NCBI RefSeq assembly: GCF_007991335.1
Contig: NZ_BJYD01000004.1
Location: 62,001 to 126,000 of the forward strand
Source: Halobacillus faecis
GTDB lineage: Bacteria; Bacillota; Bacilli; Bacillales; Halobacillaceae
Length of the DNA: 64,000 bases
Reading direction: 5' to 3'
The notes under the pieces were generated by a model, which saw nothing but the letters and a program-made list of their open reading frames with translations, ran no database searches and was not told the origin of the DNA. Shown in pieces: positions 10,069-18,313 of this stretch. The translations under genes were made by a program, and so were the position numbers. Every line of letters begins with the position of its first letter. The first letter of the stretch is position 1.

Positions 10069-10150
10069 TTCAGTCGCTATGAATTAGAGTTAGGGCGTTA
10101 GTTCCTCTTGTTAGATCGTTAATCCTTTTGTTCAGATCGCTATCCCATTA
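10069..10150. repeat. Four degenerate 20-21-bp tandem units
   Basis: Units begin at 10069, 10090, 10111 and 10131 and share a TTMAG..TCG(Y)TA core, for example TTAGATCGTTAATCCTTTTG and TTCAGATCGCTATCCCATTA. The period resembles that of the array at 61381-61480, although the sequence is different. Confidence 0.5.
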
Positions 10151-10214
10151 TTTTTTTGGAAAAATTGAAACATTTGGACTATATTGGCCGTATAGAAAAA
10201 CAGGAGGGAACAAA

Positions 10215-10388
10215 ATGATCGATTTTTTCCTTGTATTCTTCATTGGAACGATAGGAGTGACGTTCGCTGTCATCGGTTGTTTTCTTGCGGTTGTCCGTAA
10301 CATTGGATCAATAGGCGAGGCGGAGCGGATCCAGCGTTTGGAGAAAGAAGTGGAAGCATTGAAGGAGAGTGGACGGAGTGAGGTGTAA
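10215..10388 (+). CDS. Small single-pass membrane protein
   Basis: A 57-residue protein with one transmembrane helix (FFLVFFIGTIGVTFAVIGCFL, roughly residues 3-25) and a charged helical tail (RIQRLEKEVEALKES), a layout typical of small Bacillus inner-membrane proteins of unknown function. I chose ATG 10215 because AGGAGGGAACAAA precedes it; the longer frame from 10128 runs through the repeat region. Its end overlaps the start of the next gene by 11 bases, indicating an operon. Confidence 0.75.
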   Translation: MIDFFLVFFIGTIGVTFAVIGCFLAVVRNIGSIGEAERIQRLEKEVEALKESGRSEV

Positions 10389-10719
10389 GGCATGCGGACG
10401 CAGCTGGCCATTTGGAAGAGCGTTGCTTTCATCGATAAAAGTCACCGGAACGAAAGAATGTCCGCATTGTGGAGCGGAACATTATTCTACGAGACGATCC
10501 TATCATCGTTCAGGGATATTAGCAGTTTCGGCATTTTTTGTGTTTATGTTTTTAATAGAAACGTTCCAAATGCACCTGACGTCAGCCCTGTTTTTCGCTG
10601 TCTTCCTTTTAGTGATCGTCTTATTTGTCCAACCGCTGTTGATCCACTTGTCTGTTGAGGAAGTCTTGGATAAGGAGTCTCATATGGATGATCCTGGAAT
10701 AATACAAGAAAAAACTTGA
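10378..10719 (+). CDS. CxxC-CxxC zinc-ribbon membrane protein (TIGR04104-like)
   Basis: A 113-residue protein with an N-terminal zinc-ribbon-like head (CKAC at 3-6 and CPHC at 28-31) followed by two hydrophobic helices (about 50-66 and 70-92). This matches the short 'cxxc_20_cxxc' family seen in Bacilli, function unknown. I prefer GTG 10378, 10 bases after AAGGAG, over GTG 10369, which is too close to that site. It overlaps the preceding small membrane protein. Confidence 0.65.
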   Translation: MRCKACGRSWPFGRALLSSIKVTGTKECPHCGAEHYSTRRSYHRSGILAVSAFFVFMFLIETFQMHLTSALFFAVFLLVIVLFVQPLLIHLSVEEVLDKESHMDDPGIIQEKT

Positions 10720-10785
10720 AGCAGTCTTTTCATCGATGCACCCGACAGAATAGTTTATCAGAAAGAGGTTTAAGAAGGTGATGTC

Positions 10786-11235
10786 TTGAATTATAAATAT
10801 AGCAACACAGAATTATGGAGAAAAAAAGCGAGGGGGTCCTTGTTTAACGTTTTTACAGGTATATTACCGGTAGGACTTTCTCTGTTTTTGTACGGACGTG
10901 TTGAATCGTTGATCGTTTTCGGATCAGGTGTCATCTTTCTATTAGGGCTTTGGCAAATGATTCACTATTACAAAATGCCTGAGCGTAATTATGTGTGTGT
11001 AGAGGAAGATGTTCTCGACATACGGATTGGAATCGCTGATCCAAACACGCGCCTGACAGATGAGGAAATTCATCGTATTCAGAAAATGGATGATGTCATT
11101 TCTATAAAAGTAGACAAAGGTAAGGAAGAGAACATTTACTTAGAAAACTTATCCGATGAGGATGCAAAATCTCTTGTAGACGAGCTGAAACACCAATACG
11201 GAAACCGTATGCACACGAGCGACCACTCAGCTTGA
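10786..11235 (+). CDS. Hypothetical two-helix membrane protein
   Basis: A 149-residue protein that I do not recognise. An N-terminal basic segment (WRKKARG) precedes two hydrophobic helices (about residues 18-37 and 40-58) and a soluble C-terminal domain rich in Asp/Glu (DEEIHRIQKMDDVISIKVDKG). TTG 10786 is used: the nearby GTG and ATG are closed by a TGA after three codons, and AAGAAGGTG lies 7 bases upstream. Topology suggests a small cytosolic domain tethered to the membrane, similar in shape to PH-like YdbS-type proteins, though I cannot confirm that. Confidence 0.6.
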   Translation: MNYKYSNTELWRKKARGSLFNVFTGILPVGLSLFLYGRVESLIVFGSGVIFLLGLWQMIHYYKMPERNYVCVEEDVLDIRIGIADPNTRLTDEEIHRIQKMDDVISIKVDKGKEENIYLENLSDEDAKSLVDELKHQYGNRMHTSDHSA

Positions 11236-11299
11236 TCTCCCATCATTTAAAGATGGAAGCAAACTTATGTATGGATTGAACAAAGAGAGGAAGAAAGAG

Positions 11300-12061
11300 A
11301 TGAGCCAAACGACAGAACATAACAGTAAAGCATGGGACAAAAAAGTGGAAGACGGGGTACGTTACACCCAAAGCGTCACGCATGAAGCAATCAAAAAAGC
11401 TCGTAGTGGGGAGTGGTCGGTCGGTGTGACCGCCGATCGACAGGTGCCGAGAAGCTGGTTCCCCGAATCGCTGAAAGGGATGAAGATCCTCTGCCTTGCA
11501 TCAGGAGGCGGCCAGCAGGGACCTGTTCTCGCTGCCGCAGGCGCTGACGTCACCGTTTTTGACTTATCGGAAAAACAGCTACAACAAGACGAAAGGGTAG
11601 CTGAACAAGAAGGACTTGAGTTGAAAACGGTTAAAGGTGATATGACTGATTTATCAGCATTCGCAGATGAGACGTTCGATTTGATTGTCCATCCTGTCGC
11701 TAACGTATTCATCGAGAATGTACGACCGGTTTGGAAGGAAGCGGCACGTGTTTTGAAGGATAAAGGAACGCTCATTTCTGGCTTTATGAATCCTGTCCTT
11801 TATTTGTTTGATGCAGATAAAGAGGACGAAGGCAAGTTGGAAGTAGCTCATACGATTCCTTACTCCGCACTTGAAGAGGAAGAAGTGATCGAAGGCGAAA
11901 CGCTTGAGTTCGGTCACACACTGGAAGACCAACTTCAAGGTCAGACGGATGCAGGCTTCGTCATTGCAGGGATCTATGAGGATGACTTCGGCGGTGGAAG
12001 AACGATTGATCATCATATAAAAACAATGCTTGCCACAAGAGCCGTTAAATTAAAAGTGTAA
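11300..12061 (+). CDS. Class I SAM-dependent methyltransferase
   Basis: A 253-residue cytosolic methyltransferase. The SAM site is ILCLASGGGQQGPVLAAAGADVTVFDLS (motif I with the acidic ribose ligand D in VFDLS), followed by VKGDMTDL and FDLIVHPVANVFI (post-motif region). The N-terminal AWDKKVEDGVRYTQ is a common cap in UbiE-like Firmicutes enzymes of unknown substrate. ATG 11300 was chosen (GAGGAAGAAAGAG upstream); a longer frame starting at 11267 lacks a good site. DUF3951-like gene follows after 10 bases. Confidence 0.85.
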   Translation: MSQTTEHNSKAWDKKVEDGVRYTQSVTHEAIKKARSGEWSVGVTADRQVPRSWFPESLKGMKILCLASGGGQQGPVLAAAGADVTVFDLSEKQLQQDERVAEQEGLELKTVKGDMTDLSAFADETFDLIVHPVANVFIENVRPVWKEAARVLKDKGTLISGFMNPVLYLFDADKEDEGKLEVAHTIPYSALEEEEVIEGETLEFGHTLEDQLQGQTDAGFVIAGIYEDDFGGGRTIDHHIKTMLATRAVKLKV

Positions 12062-12071
12062 GGAGCGGTTT

Positions 12072-12281
12072 ATGGTTTCCACAATCATTACAGTGCTGTT
12101 TTCATGCTTGATTGTTTCTGTTGTCCTGCGCACCGCTTATCGTATGTTTGTGAAAAAGCAGTACCCAGACAATTCCTATACTCCATTCGATTACGTAAGC
12201 GGGCAGACAGAAACGCCTTTTCATGAAGAAGAAAGGGAAGAGGAAGCAGAAAATGACAGAACAGGGCAGCGTTATCACTAA
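12072..12281 (+). CDS. DUF3951-like small membrane protein
   Basis: A 69-residue protein with an N-terminal membrane helix (TIITVLFSCLIVSVVL) and an acidic tail. The NSYTPFDYVSGQ stretch resembles DUF3951 proteins of Bacilli, which have no known role. It follows the methyltransferase by 10 bases with AAGGAGCGGTTT upstream, so they are likely co-transcribed. Confidence 0.6.
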   Translation: MVSTIITVLFSCLIVSVVLRTAYRMFVKKQYPDNSYTPFDYVSGQTETPFHEEEREEEAENDRTGQRYH

Positions 12282-12753
12282 ACGTATGCCCTGTTTCTTT
12301 AGTACTGAGTTATTAAAGAATATGGCAGGATTGTGTAAGACTCAGTTTCGAGACTTTTATGGGAGCTTAGGGGCTCCAAATCCCTCTTAAAGTAACATGC
12401 CTAGTTGTGTTGGGAAATCCTGCTTAATCTGCATCGGTATAGGATTCCTAACTACAAAAGCTCTTATTACTGGAAGGTAGTTTCGAGAATGTCTTACGAA
12501 AAGTGGGCGGAGGGGAATGGCGAGACTCCTGCGGAAAAAAAGTGCAGGGTGAGACCCCACAGGACGAAGTCCGAGGAGGCTCACCGCGCTCCCGCGGAAA
12601 GCGAGCTATTCCCCGCAGCCCCATCAACTCAACTAAAGTCTCGAAACTGAGTCTTCAAGTAAAGGGAGCTTTTATAATATAAGAAATCTATAGTGAAAGG
12701 AGGAATTTCAAGGGTTTGGTGGAATACATAGATCGATAGGAGGACGACGGATC
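12282..12753. other. 472-base gene-free stretch dominated by an inverted-repeat element
   Basis: Apart from the element at 12337-12655 described separately, this gap contains only a short 3' leader of yqkE-side transcripts and, from about 12680, the ribosome binding region of the VOC gene. The short ORFs that cross it (for example 12405-12650) merely read through the element and have no ribosome sites. Confidence 0.7.
12337..12655. repeat. MITE-like element with perfect 21-bp terminal inverted repeats
   Basis: Left end 12337-12357 (begins AAGACTCAGTTTCGAGAC) is the exact reverse complement of right end 12635-12655. The interior is unusually GC-rich and has the GGAATGGCGAGACTCCTGCGG ... CCGCGGAAAGCGAG pattern that recurs, dispersed, in many Bacillaceae genomes, plus a small GGAGC/GGCTCC hairpin near the left end. 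It encodes no transposase. No clear target duplication flanks it. Confidence 0.8.
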
Positions 12754-13155
12754 ATGAACCATTCATTAATCCGAGTAGGGACCATTTATTTACCAGTCCA
12801 AGAGGTAGATGAATCTGCAATCTGGTATCAAGAAAAGCTTGGAGCTGGTATCAATTATAAAGATAACCAGAAAGCCATCATAGGTTTAGCAGGCATCATT
12901 ATATTCTTAGTGAAATCATCGCCGGAACAAACATCCAACTTCTTGGATGTGGTCGGAAGCTCTCGTTTTGCGATCACATTCGAAGTGAATGGAGTAGGAG
13001 CTTTGAGGGCTTTACATAAAGAATTAAAAAACAAAGGAGTCTCGGTCGGCGAAATCGAAGACAGGGGCCATCCTGGTTTGAATTTTGTATTTGAGGATCT
13101 ACAGGGGAACCGATTGGATGTCTGGAGTGAGTTGAGTCCTGCTTATGGAGTTTGA
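12754..13155 (+). CDS. VOC (glyoxalase/bleomycin-resistance fold) protein
   Basis: A 133-residue single vicinal-oxygen-chelate domain protein. The paired beta-alpha-beta-beta-beta modules start at TIYLPVQEVDESAIWYQEKLG and FVFEDLQGNRLDVWSEL, the C-terminal half ending in the typical DLQGNRLDVW. The metal-ligand pattern and substrate are not clear, so it may be an isomerase, dioxygenase or thiol transferase relative, or a binding protein. AGGAGGACGACGGATC precedes ATG 12754. Monocistronic. Confidence 0.8.
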   Translation: MNHSLIRVGTIYLPVQEVDESAIWYQEKLGAGINYKDNQKAIIGLAGIIIFLVKSSPEQTSNFLDVVGSSRFAITFEVNGVGALRALHKELKNKGVSVGEIEDRGHPGLNFVFEDLQGNRLDVWSELSPAYGV

Positions 13156-13189
13156 TGGTGGGTGGTCTGTGACGGTCGTTGGTTCTCCT

Positions 13190-13208
13190 GAAAATGATAA
13201 TGATAGCT
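13190..13208 (+). promoter_or_regulatory. Possible Fur-box-like site upstream of ynfA-type gene
   Basis: GAAAATGATAATGATAGCT agrees with the 19-bp Fur consensus GATAATGATAATCATTATC at 13 positions, mainly in the left half. It overlaps the leader of the YnfA gene. A chance match in AT-rich DNA cannot be excluded. Confidence 0.25.
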
Positions 13209-13227
13209 TTTTACAGGAGTGATCATA

Positions 13228-13554
13228 ATGATCCAACCATTCGTTTTGTTTTTATTAGCAGGATTGGCTGAAATCGGAGGAGGGTATTTGATTTGGCTAT
13301 CCATCCGTGAAGGAAAACCACTTTCCTGGGGAATAGCAGGAGGATTGACACTTGCCTTGTACGGCGTGATCGCTACGTTTCAAAGCTTTCCATCTTTTGG
13401 TCGTGTATATGCTGCCTATGGTGGTGTGTTCATCATTTTATCGGTGTTGTGGGGGTGGGGCGTGGATCGTAAAACGCCTGATTTATATGACTGGATTGGT
13501 GCAGGGATCTGTATGATCGGTGTATGTGTGATGTTATTTGCGCCAAGACAATAG
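13228..13554 (+). CDS. YnfA/UPF0060 family membrane protein
   Basis: A 108-residue four-helix integral membrane protein of the YnfA (UPF0060) family, distantly related to small multidrug-resistance transporters; a drug or metal transport role has been suggested for some members. Helices are at about 5-25, 31-50, 60-78 and 86-104, with the family hallmarks [12 protein letters not shown] near the start and [15 protein letters not shown] 13228 is 9 bases after CAGGAG; the in-frame GTG at 13219 is less well placed. The hydrolase gene starts 14 bases downstream. Confidence 0.9.
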   Translation: MIQPFVLFLLAGLAEIGGGYLIWLSIREGKPLSWGIAGGLTLALYGVIATFQSFPSFGRVYAAYGGVFIILSVLWGWGVDRKTPDLYDWIGAGICMIGVCVMLFAPRQ

Positions 13555-13568
13555 GAGATGAAAATCGA

Positions 13569-14501
13569 ATGAAAAAAGGAATTCGTGGTTTGGTTGCAGG
13601 CTTAGGGTTTCCATTAACGGTTTGGAATATGGTCATGAATGAAAAAAGCAGGGTGCTCCCTCCAGGAATGATGGTCCATACGGAAACCAGTGATACACAT
13701 GTCATTTCCGAGGGAGAAGGGCCTGTGACCATTGTTTTGGAAGCAGGGTTCAGTTCGATTTCCCTCGACTGGCTTTATGTTCAGCCAGAGCTTGCACGTC
13801 ATGCGAGGGTGATCGCCTATGACCGCGGAAACTATGGGTGGAGCCGTTCAAAAAGGAAAAGCAGGACGATCCTAGATTCTGCAGAAGAATTGCATGAAGT
13901 ACTTTCAAGAATGGAAGCAAAGCCTACCTATATCCTCGTCGGTCATTCATATGGAGGACTCATTATTCGTCTTTTTGCTTCTCTATATCCAAATGAAGTA
14001 GCCGGTCTAATTCTTGAGGATGCGGCACATGAGCATTATTACCTTCCGACAAAAGAGAATGTCCAAAGGCTGAAAAAATTCCAGCGAATACTGACGTTTG
14101 GGTTTCTCACATCATGGGTCGGCTTACCAAGACTAATGAAGCAGAGAGTGGGACGTAATGAGTTAAATGAAGAATCTAGTCAAGCTTTAAACTACATCGG
14201 CTATCGGCCGAAAAGCTTTCTTGCGGCATATGAGGAATATCAAAACGCAGAAAAAAGTGCAAGGATCATTTACGAAAGCCAGCCTTTACAGCCATCTTTG
14301 CCTGTGATTGTGATCAGCGCGAATCATCCTTCCGAACATTGGCGGGGGTATCAGGAACGGTTAGCAAAACTCACCCCGTGCACAGAGCAAGTTTTTGCTG
14401 ATACCGGCCATTCTGTTCATTTGGAGAATCCGGACCTTATCGTTCGTAAGGTTCTTGAACTGATCCAACAAACCTCTCATAGAAGCCAGTTACATAGTTA
14501 A
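13569..14501 (+). CDS. Alpha/beta hydrolase
   Basis: A 310-residue alpha/beta-hydrolase-fold protein with a hydrophobic N-terminus (IRGLVAGLGFPLTVW) that may anchor it. The nucleophile elbow is GHSYGG (Ser near residue 123), the oxyanion region GFSS (in VLEAGFSSISLDW), an acid in VIVISANHPSE and the catalytic His in DTGHSVHLENPD near the C-terminus, so the triad is complete. Substrate unknown; lipase/esterase-like. AGGAGATG lies before ATG 13569, directly after ynfA. Its stop overlaps the stop of the convergent yppC by 4 bases, leaving no terminator between them. Confidence 0.87.
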   Translation: MKKGIRGLVAGLGFPLTVWNMVMNEKSRVLPPGMMVHTETSDTHVISEGEGPVTIVLEAGFSSISLDWLYVQPELARHARVIAYDRGNYGWSRSKRKSRTILDSAEELHEVLSRMEAKPTYILVGHSYGGLIIRLFASLYPNEVAGLILEDAAHEHYYLPTKENVQRLKKFQRILTFGFLTSWVGLPRLMKQRVGRNELNEESSQALNYIGYRPKSFLAAYEEYQNAEKSARIIYESQPLQPSLPVIVISANHPSEHWRGYQERLAKLTPCTEQVFADTGHSVHLENPDLIVRKVLELIQQTSHRSQLHS

Positions 14502-15634
14502 GGGCGGTCTTCGGGCTGCCCTTCTGTCTTGTGAAAGAAGGTTTGTTTCGCTTGAGAGGCGAACTCAATTTCTTCCAACGTCCGGCAATAGACCAGTTCA
14601 ATGTCTCCATCGTATTCTTTTGCATTCTTTTTCATTATGTCCAGGACGCTTGCATTTTTGAACCAATCCCCTGTCTCCGCTTCTGAATGGACCCAGTCCT
14701 CCCAGACAATATTCAGTTTAGGGCTGTAAATTTTGGGCCCGTTCTGCTTTCGTCTGCAGGGGCTTACGGTCATTTCATGAACATGGCCCGGGGGTGTTTC
14801 ATTGACATCATTAAATAGTTGCGGCCAGTAATCCTTGCGCGAGCCCGTGTGCGTATGAGCAGAGCACCATTGGACAATTTGATCCAAGCGTGACCGCACC
14901 CCATAAAGAAGCTCGTAAAGAGATCTTCCGAGAAGAATGCGTTCATTCACAGCCGAGAAGTGATGGACTGTTCCTCCGACCAGTTTGATTTTTTGTTGGA
15001 GAGGAGTCACATAAGGAAAAAGGATATGATTCATTGAAAGCACATCTTGAAGTTTGAACATCACTTTATCCATAACCGTCGCCATATAGAGATGATTTCT
15101 TATTACTCGATCCTCGATATAATGCTGTTCATTGACGATCAGCGCTTTGGTCAGTTCTTCACTGTTTCCATTTTTCCAAAAGCGTTCCCAAAAAGGTTTC
15201 ATGAACTTGGAAACATTCAACGCATCTAATAGGTGGTAGAGGGGGCGGCAATGCTTCAAACTGGCATCATACAATAATAGTTGTGGATAAGCATCCTGAA
15301 AAATGAGCCAATTTCCCCGTTCTAAAAAGACGAAGAAGTCTGTGGCTTCTTTTCCTGTCAACAACTTCGGCAGGTATTCCCCCTTAAGGTCAGTCATGTT
15401 CCATCCAGCGTTTCTAGATACAAGATGAGCGAGCAGTGCCCAATGAACTTCAGGATGTTTTTCGAAAAAATGAAGGTACGCCATCGTACGCGTGACGTTG
15501 TTTCGATTTTTTTCCTGGGTGATCCTTCTTATTTCCTTCACCAACGCTTCTTCTTCCGTCGTCAATGGGGACGGGGGCGATTTCAATGCGGCCTTCAAGT
15601 CTTTTTTTAGCATGCGCCACTTGGATGAAAACAT
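14498..15634 (-). CDS. yppC: DUF2515 family protein YppC
   Basis: A 378-residue protein resembling Bacillus YppC (DUF2515), of unknown function. The family signature WALLAHLVSRNAGWNMTDLKGEYLPKLL is around residues 80-107, with AYPQLLLYD and VNERILLGRSLYELLYG further on. It has no signal peptide and no clear catalytic motif. Start ATG 15634 has GGAGGTGAGAAGGAT upstream. Convergent with the hydrolase gene and overlapping it by 4 bases. Confidence 0.85.
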   Translation of the reverse strand: MFSSKWRMLKKDLKAALKSPPSPLTTEEEALVKEIRRITQEKNRNNVTRTMAYLHFFEKHPEVHWALLAHLVSRNAGWNMTDLKGEYLPKLLTGKEATDFFVFLERGNWLIFQDAYPQLLLYDASLKHCRPLYHLLDALNVSKFMKPFWERFWKNGNSEELTKALIVNEQHYIEDRVIRNHLYMATVMDKVMFKLQDVLSMNHILFPYVTPLQQKIKLVGGTVHHFSAVNERILLGRSLYELLYGVRSRLDQIVQWCSAHTHTGSRKDYWPQLFNDVNETPPGHVHEMTVSPCRRKQNGPKIYSPKLNIVWEDWVHSEAETGDWFKNASVLDIMKKNAKEYDGDIELVYCRTLEEIEFASQAKQTFFHKTEGQPEDRP

Positions 15635-15942
15635 ATCCTTCTCACCTCCTACTACGAATATATTTCCGAATGGAATGCAACATGATTAACTTAGTATTTG
15701 TCCGCCATCATTCTCTATGTAAAAAAAGGAAGGAATATCAATTTGGATAGCGAATTTTAAGAGAAGGAGGAGCGAGATGGATGACCCTTTGAAGAAAAAG
15801 ATAGCCAATGATATCAGTTGAGAAGCAGGACTTTTTTGGAGAGGAGTTTTTTTTGAACGTTGCAACGAGACCATATCAAGTCAATATGTTCAACTCCCCC
15901 CATACTTCTCCGGTGTTCATGTGAAGAAATGGAGGGTGCAAA
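15635..15942 (+). other. 308-base intergenic stretch; one possible 14-residue peptide (15777-15821)
   Basis: This is the leader between divergent yppC and the GNAT gene. A strong AAGGAGG site at 15764-15770 precedes ATG 15777, which opens a frame of only 14 residues (MDDPLKKKIANDIS) ending at 15821. It could be a leader peptide, a broken gene start or chance; nothing else coding-like is visible. Confidence 0.3.
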
Positions 15943-16419
15943 ATGGTTCAGTTCCGAACGATTGATTTGAGGAAGGATCGGCAGGCCATTATCGATTTCC
16001 GCAAAGATTCGTTTATGGTGAGCTTCGGAAACACCGAAGGCTTTGATGTACAAGCTTACTTATTCTATGTGCTTGAAAAAGTAGAGCGGTATCCTGATGG
16101 TTTCGTTATGGCAGAGGTACACGGAGGAGTCATTGGTCAGCTCGAGTTATCCGTGAAAAAATATGAGGGGCGGCGAATCGGATATATTCACTTGTTTTAC
16201 CTGATTCCTCGCAAGCGTGGGAAAGGCATGGGAAAAGCCCTTAACAACTACGCGGTCGATTTTTTCAAAAAACATAACCTGGAGGAATATCATTTACGAG
16301 TAGCCCCTGATCATCATCGAGCACGGCGATTTTATGAGAAAGCAGGGATGGAAACAATCGGTCCTGAACTTGATGGAAAAGTCATTCGGATGAAAGGGTC
16401 TGTCACAAAATCCATTTAG
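15943..16419 (+). CDS. GNAT family N-acetyltransferase
   Basis: A 158-residue GNAT acyl-CoA-dependent acetyltransferase. The acetyl-CoA binding motif A is LIPRKRGKGMGKALNNYA (Q/R-x-x-G-x-G/A pattern, near residues 87-104), followed by LRVAPDHHRARRFYEKAGM, the C-terminal motif B. The substrate is unknown. GGAGGGTGCAAA precedes ATG 15943, and the next gene starts 11 bases after its stop, so the two are an operon. Confidence 0.87.
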   Translation: MVQFRTIDLRKDRQAIIDFRKDSFMVSFGNTEGFDVQAYLFYVLEKVERYPDGFVMAEVHGGVIGQLELSVKKYEGRRIGYIHLFYLIPRKRGKGMGKALNNYAVDFFKKHNLEEYHLRVAPDHHRARRFYEKAGMETIGPELDGKVIRMKGSVTKSI

Positions 16420-16430
16420 GAGGGAATCAT

Positions 16431-17066
16431 ATGGAGCAGCGTGTGATTTGGAATCACCTGGAGTCTGCTGGAGCGGAACATTTAACTCTGAAAAAGTTGA
16501 CCAATCATATGGAGGTACGAGGGACGGTATTGCTTGTCGATCAGGGAGTGCCGCATCATCTTACTTATGATTTGAAGCTCGGCTTGGATTGGAAGACGAA
16601 AAAAGTGAAGATTTATCAAGAGCAGGAGACGGAGCCCTTTGTCGTCCAGGCGGAAAACCAGGATAAGTGGTGGGTCAATGGAAGGTACGACGAGAACCTG
16701 GATGGTGCGACGAACGTTGATTTGACGATCACGCCTTTTTCGAACACATTGCCGATCAATCGTGTGACCTGGCATATAGGAGAACGACGGACGTTCAAAA
16801 TGGTTTTTATCGATGTTTTAAAGAAAGAAGTATTTCCCCTGCTTCAAGTGTACACGTATTTGGGAGACAACGATGGCAATAGGATCTTTCAATACCGCTG
16901 CAGGGATTATGAGACCGCTCTAGTCATTGATGAGGAAGGGTGGGTCGTTGAGTATCCAGGTGCGTTTGAACGAAGAGCGCTGTTGACAACTGGAGACCAG
17001 ACGATGGATAAAAGACCACAGCCTCTTCTCGCTAATGCGCCCTCATCGTCCGGTGGGTTTTATTAA
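16431..17066 (+). CDS. Putative glycolipid-binding (PF06475-type) protein
   Basis: A 211-residue soluble protein with a two-fold beta-sandwich pattern characteristic of the 'putative glycolipid-binding' family related to bacterial LolA/LppX-like folds. Markers are WWVNGRYDENLDGATNVDLTITPFSNTLPINR (about 80-112) and the C-terminal YPGAFERR. No signal peptide, so the lipid-binding annotation is not supported by localisation. AGGAGGGAATCAT precedes ATG 16431. A terminator follows at 17123. Confidence 0.72.
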   Translation: MEQRVIWNHLESAGAEHLTLKKLTNHMEVRGTVLLVDQGVPHHLTYDLKLGLDWKTKKVKIYQEQETEPFVVQAENQDKWWVNGRYDENLDGATNVDLTITPFSNTLPINRVTWHIGERRTFKMVFIDVLKKEVFPLLQVYTYLGDNDGNRIFQYRCRDYETALVIDEEGWVVEYPGAFERRALLTTGDQTMDKRPQPLLANAPSSSGGFY

Positions 17067-17122
17067 AAGCTGTAAAGGTGAATACGACTGTATAAGGAAA
17101 CCATGCTAGAGTTCTCCTGCAG

Positions 17123-17160
17123 AAGTGTGATGAAGCGAAAGTCTTCCTCACACTTTTTTT
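17123..17160 (+). terminator. Rho-independent terminator
   Basis: AAGTGTGA and TCACACTT pair, with an inner GAAG/CTTC extension, followed by a T-run to 17160. Confidence 0.8.
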
Positions 17161-17267
17161 GATTTCAGGAGCTCTTTTTTAAAACGCTTCTTCTCCGTTG
17201 TCATCTTCCGTTGAATCATAAATGGCCGAAAATCTTCGACTTGCACACAAAACCGCCCAGCTTTCAT
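17148..17267 (-). CDS. Possible 39-residue basic small protein
   Basis: ATG 17267 opens a frame of 39 residues (begins MKAGRFCVQVEDFRPFM, ends KKELLKSKKV) that stops at 17148, inside the terminator of the plus-strand gene. Composition is protein-like and strongly basic at the C-terminus, but no clear ribosome site precedes the start. I do not recognise it; it would be divergent from the ferritin-like gene. Confidence 0.3.
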   Translation of the reverse strand: MKAGRFCVQVEDFRPFMIQRKMTTEKKRFKKELLKSKKV

Positions 17268-17306
17268 AGGATAGGTTGATGACTTCTAAAAGGAGGTTGG
17301 ATTCGA

Positions 17307-18236
17307 TTGTACCGGAATCAGTATGGATATACATTCAACCCTTACGGTTATGATGGTTATTTTCGCATTCAAAATGATCAGTCCCTCGTCAAAGATGTGG
17401 AGAAAGCCATTAATGGGGAGTACAGTGCGATTGCTTGCTACAATAAATTGGCTGATTTAGCCCCTACACAGCAGGCAAGACAACAAATTTATGAGATTCG
17501 CCAGGATGAAATCCGTCATTATGAGGCCTTCAGCAATATTTATAAGCAACTGACAGGAAAACAACCATCCCCGAAAATTACTGAGCCGTGTCCCGATCAA
17601 TACAGGGATGGAATAGAGGCTGCGTTTTTGGATGAACAAAAGACGACAGACTTTTATTATGAAATCGAGCGGAAAGCACAGGATCTTTCAATCAAAGAAA
17701 CTTTCCGCCAGGCGGCGGCTGATGAGCAGAACCATGCGGTTTGGTTCCTTTACTTTTTCTCGTTTCCGAAAAGGAATGATCACCAGGTAAGGCGGCAGCA
17801 GGAGTATGGAGCTACCGGTGCCTTGAGCGCACCTTCATTAACCCTTGCGGACATGTTGATCTATGCCATCCAGGATGAATATCTTGCACAAGCCCGGTAT
17901 GAAGATATTAGAAGGGAATTTGGGGATATCCAGACATTCGTCCGTATCCAGGAAGCAGAGAAACGTCACATTTCAGCTTTAAATACACTGTTCACAAGAT
18001 ATCAAATTCCTGTACCATCCGATGATGCAAGTCAGTATGTAACCACTCCTGACAGTGTTAAAGCCGCTTATGCAGCTGGTGTTCAGGGTGAAATTGAGAA
18101 CATATCGATGTATGAGAAGTTCCTATTGTATGATTTGCCAGAGGATGTAAGAACTGTTTTTACACAGTTAAGGAATGCGTCATTGAATCACCTTGCCGCC
18201 TTCCGTCGCGGCCTTGCACGTATGGAAGAGTCATAA
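17307..18236 (+). CDS. Ferritin-like double-domain protein
   Basis: A 309-residue protein made of two ferritin-like halves. The first (about 30-150) carries the pairs EYSAIACYNKLAD, EIRQDEIRHYEAF, DEQKTTDFYYEIE and AAADEQNHAVWF, which supply the Glu and His ligands of a di-iron four-helix bundle; the second (about 185-305) shows DEYLAQARYEDI and EAEKRHISAL and is more divergent. DUF2202/rubrerythrin-like proteins with this layout are thought to handle iron or peroxide. The TTG start at 17307 follows AAAGGAGG at 10 bases. The N-terminal NPYGYDGYF tail is Tyr-rich. Likely monocistronic. Confidence 0.75.
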   Translation: MYRNQYGYTFNPYGYDGYFRIQNDQSLVKDVEKAINGEYSAIACYNKLADLAPTQQARQQIYEIRQDEIRHYEAFSNIYKQLTGKQPSPKITEPCPDQYRDGIEAAFLDEQKTTDFYYEIERKAQDLSIKETFRQAAADEQNHAVWFLYFFSFPKRNDHQVRRQQEYGATGALSAPSLTLADMLIYAIQDEYLAQARYEDIRREFGDIQTFVRIQEAEKRHISALNTLFTRYQIPVPSDDASQYVTTPDSVKAAYAAGVQGEIENISMYEKFLLYDLPEDVRTVFTQLRNASLNHLAAFRRGLARMEES

Positions 18237-18313
18237 GAGCTGCAAGACAGCTCTCTTTACATAATTTCCTTTAACCTTTAGGAGAGAATTTTGTAGTGTG
18301 AGTGATTCAACGG

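Noticed and set aside
12405-12650. 81-codon ORF inside the inverted-repeat element
   Set aside because: It has no ribosome site and is disrupted in the homologous remnant; the element looks non-coding.
13190-13208. A firm Fur-regulation claim for the YnfA gene
   Set aside because: Only the left half fits the consensus, so it is reported as a weak possibility.
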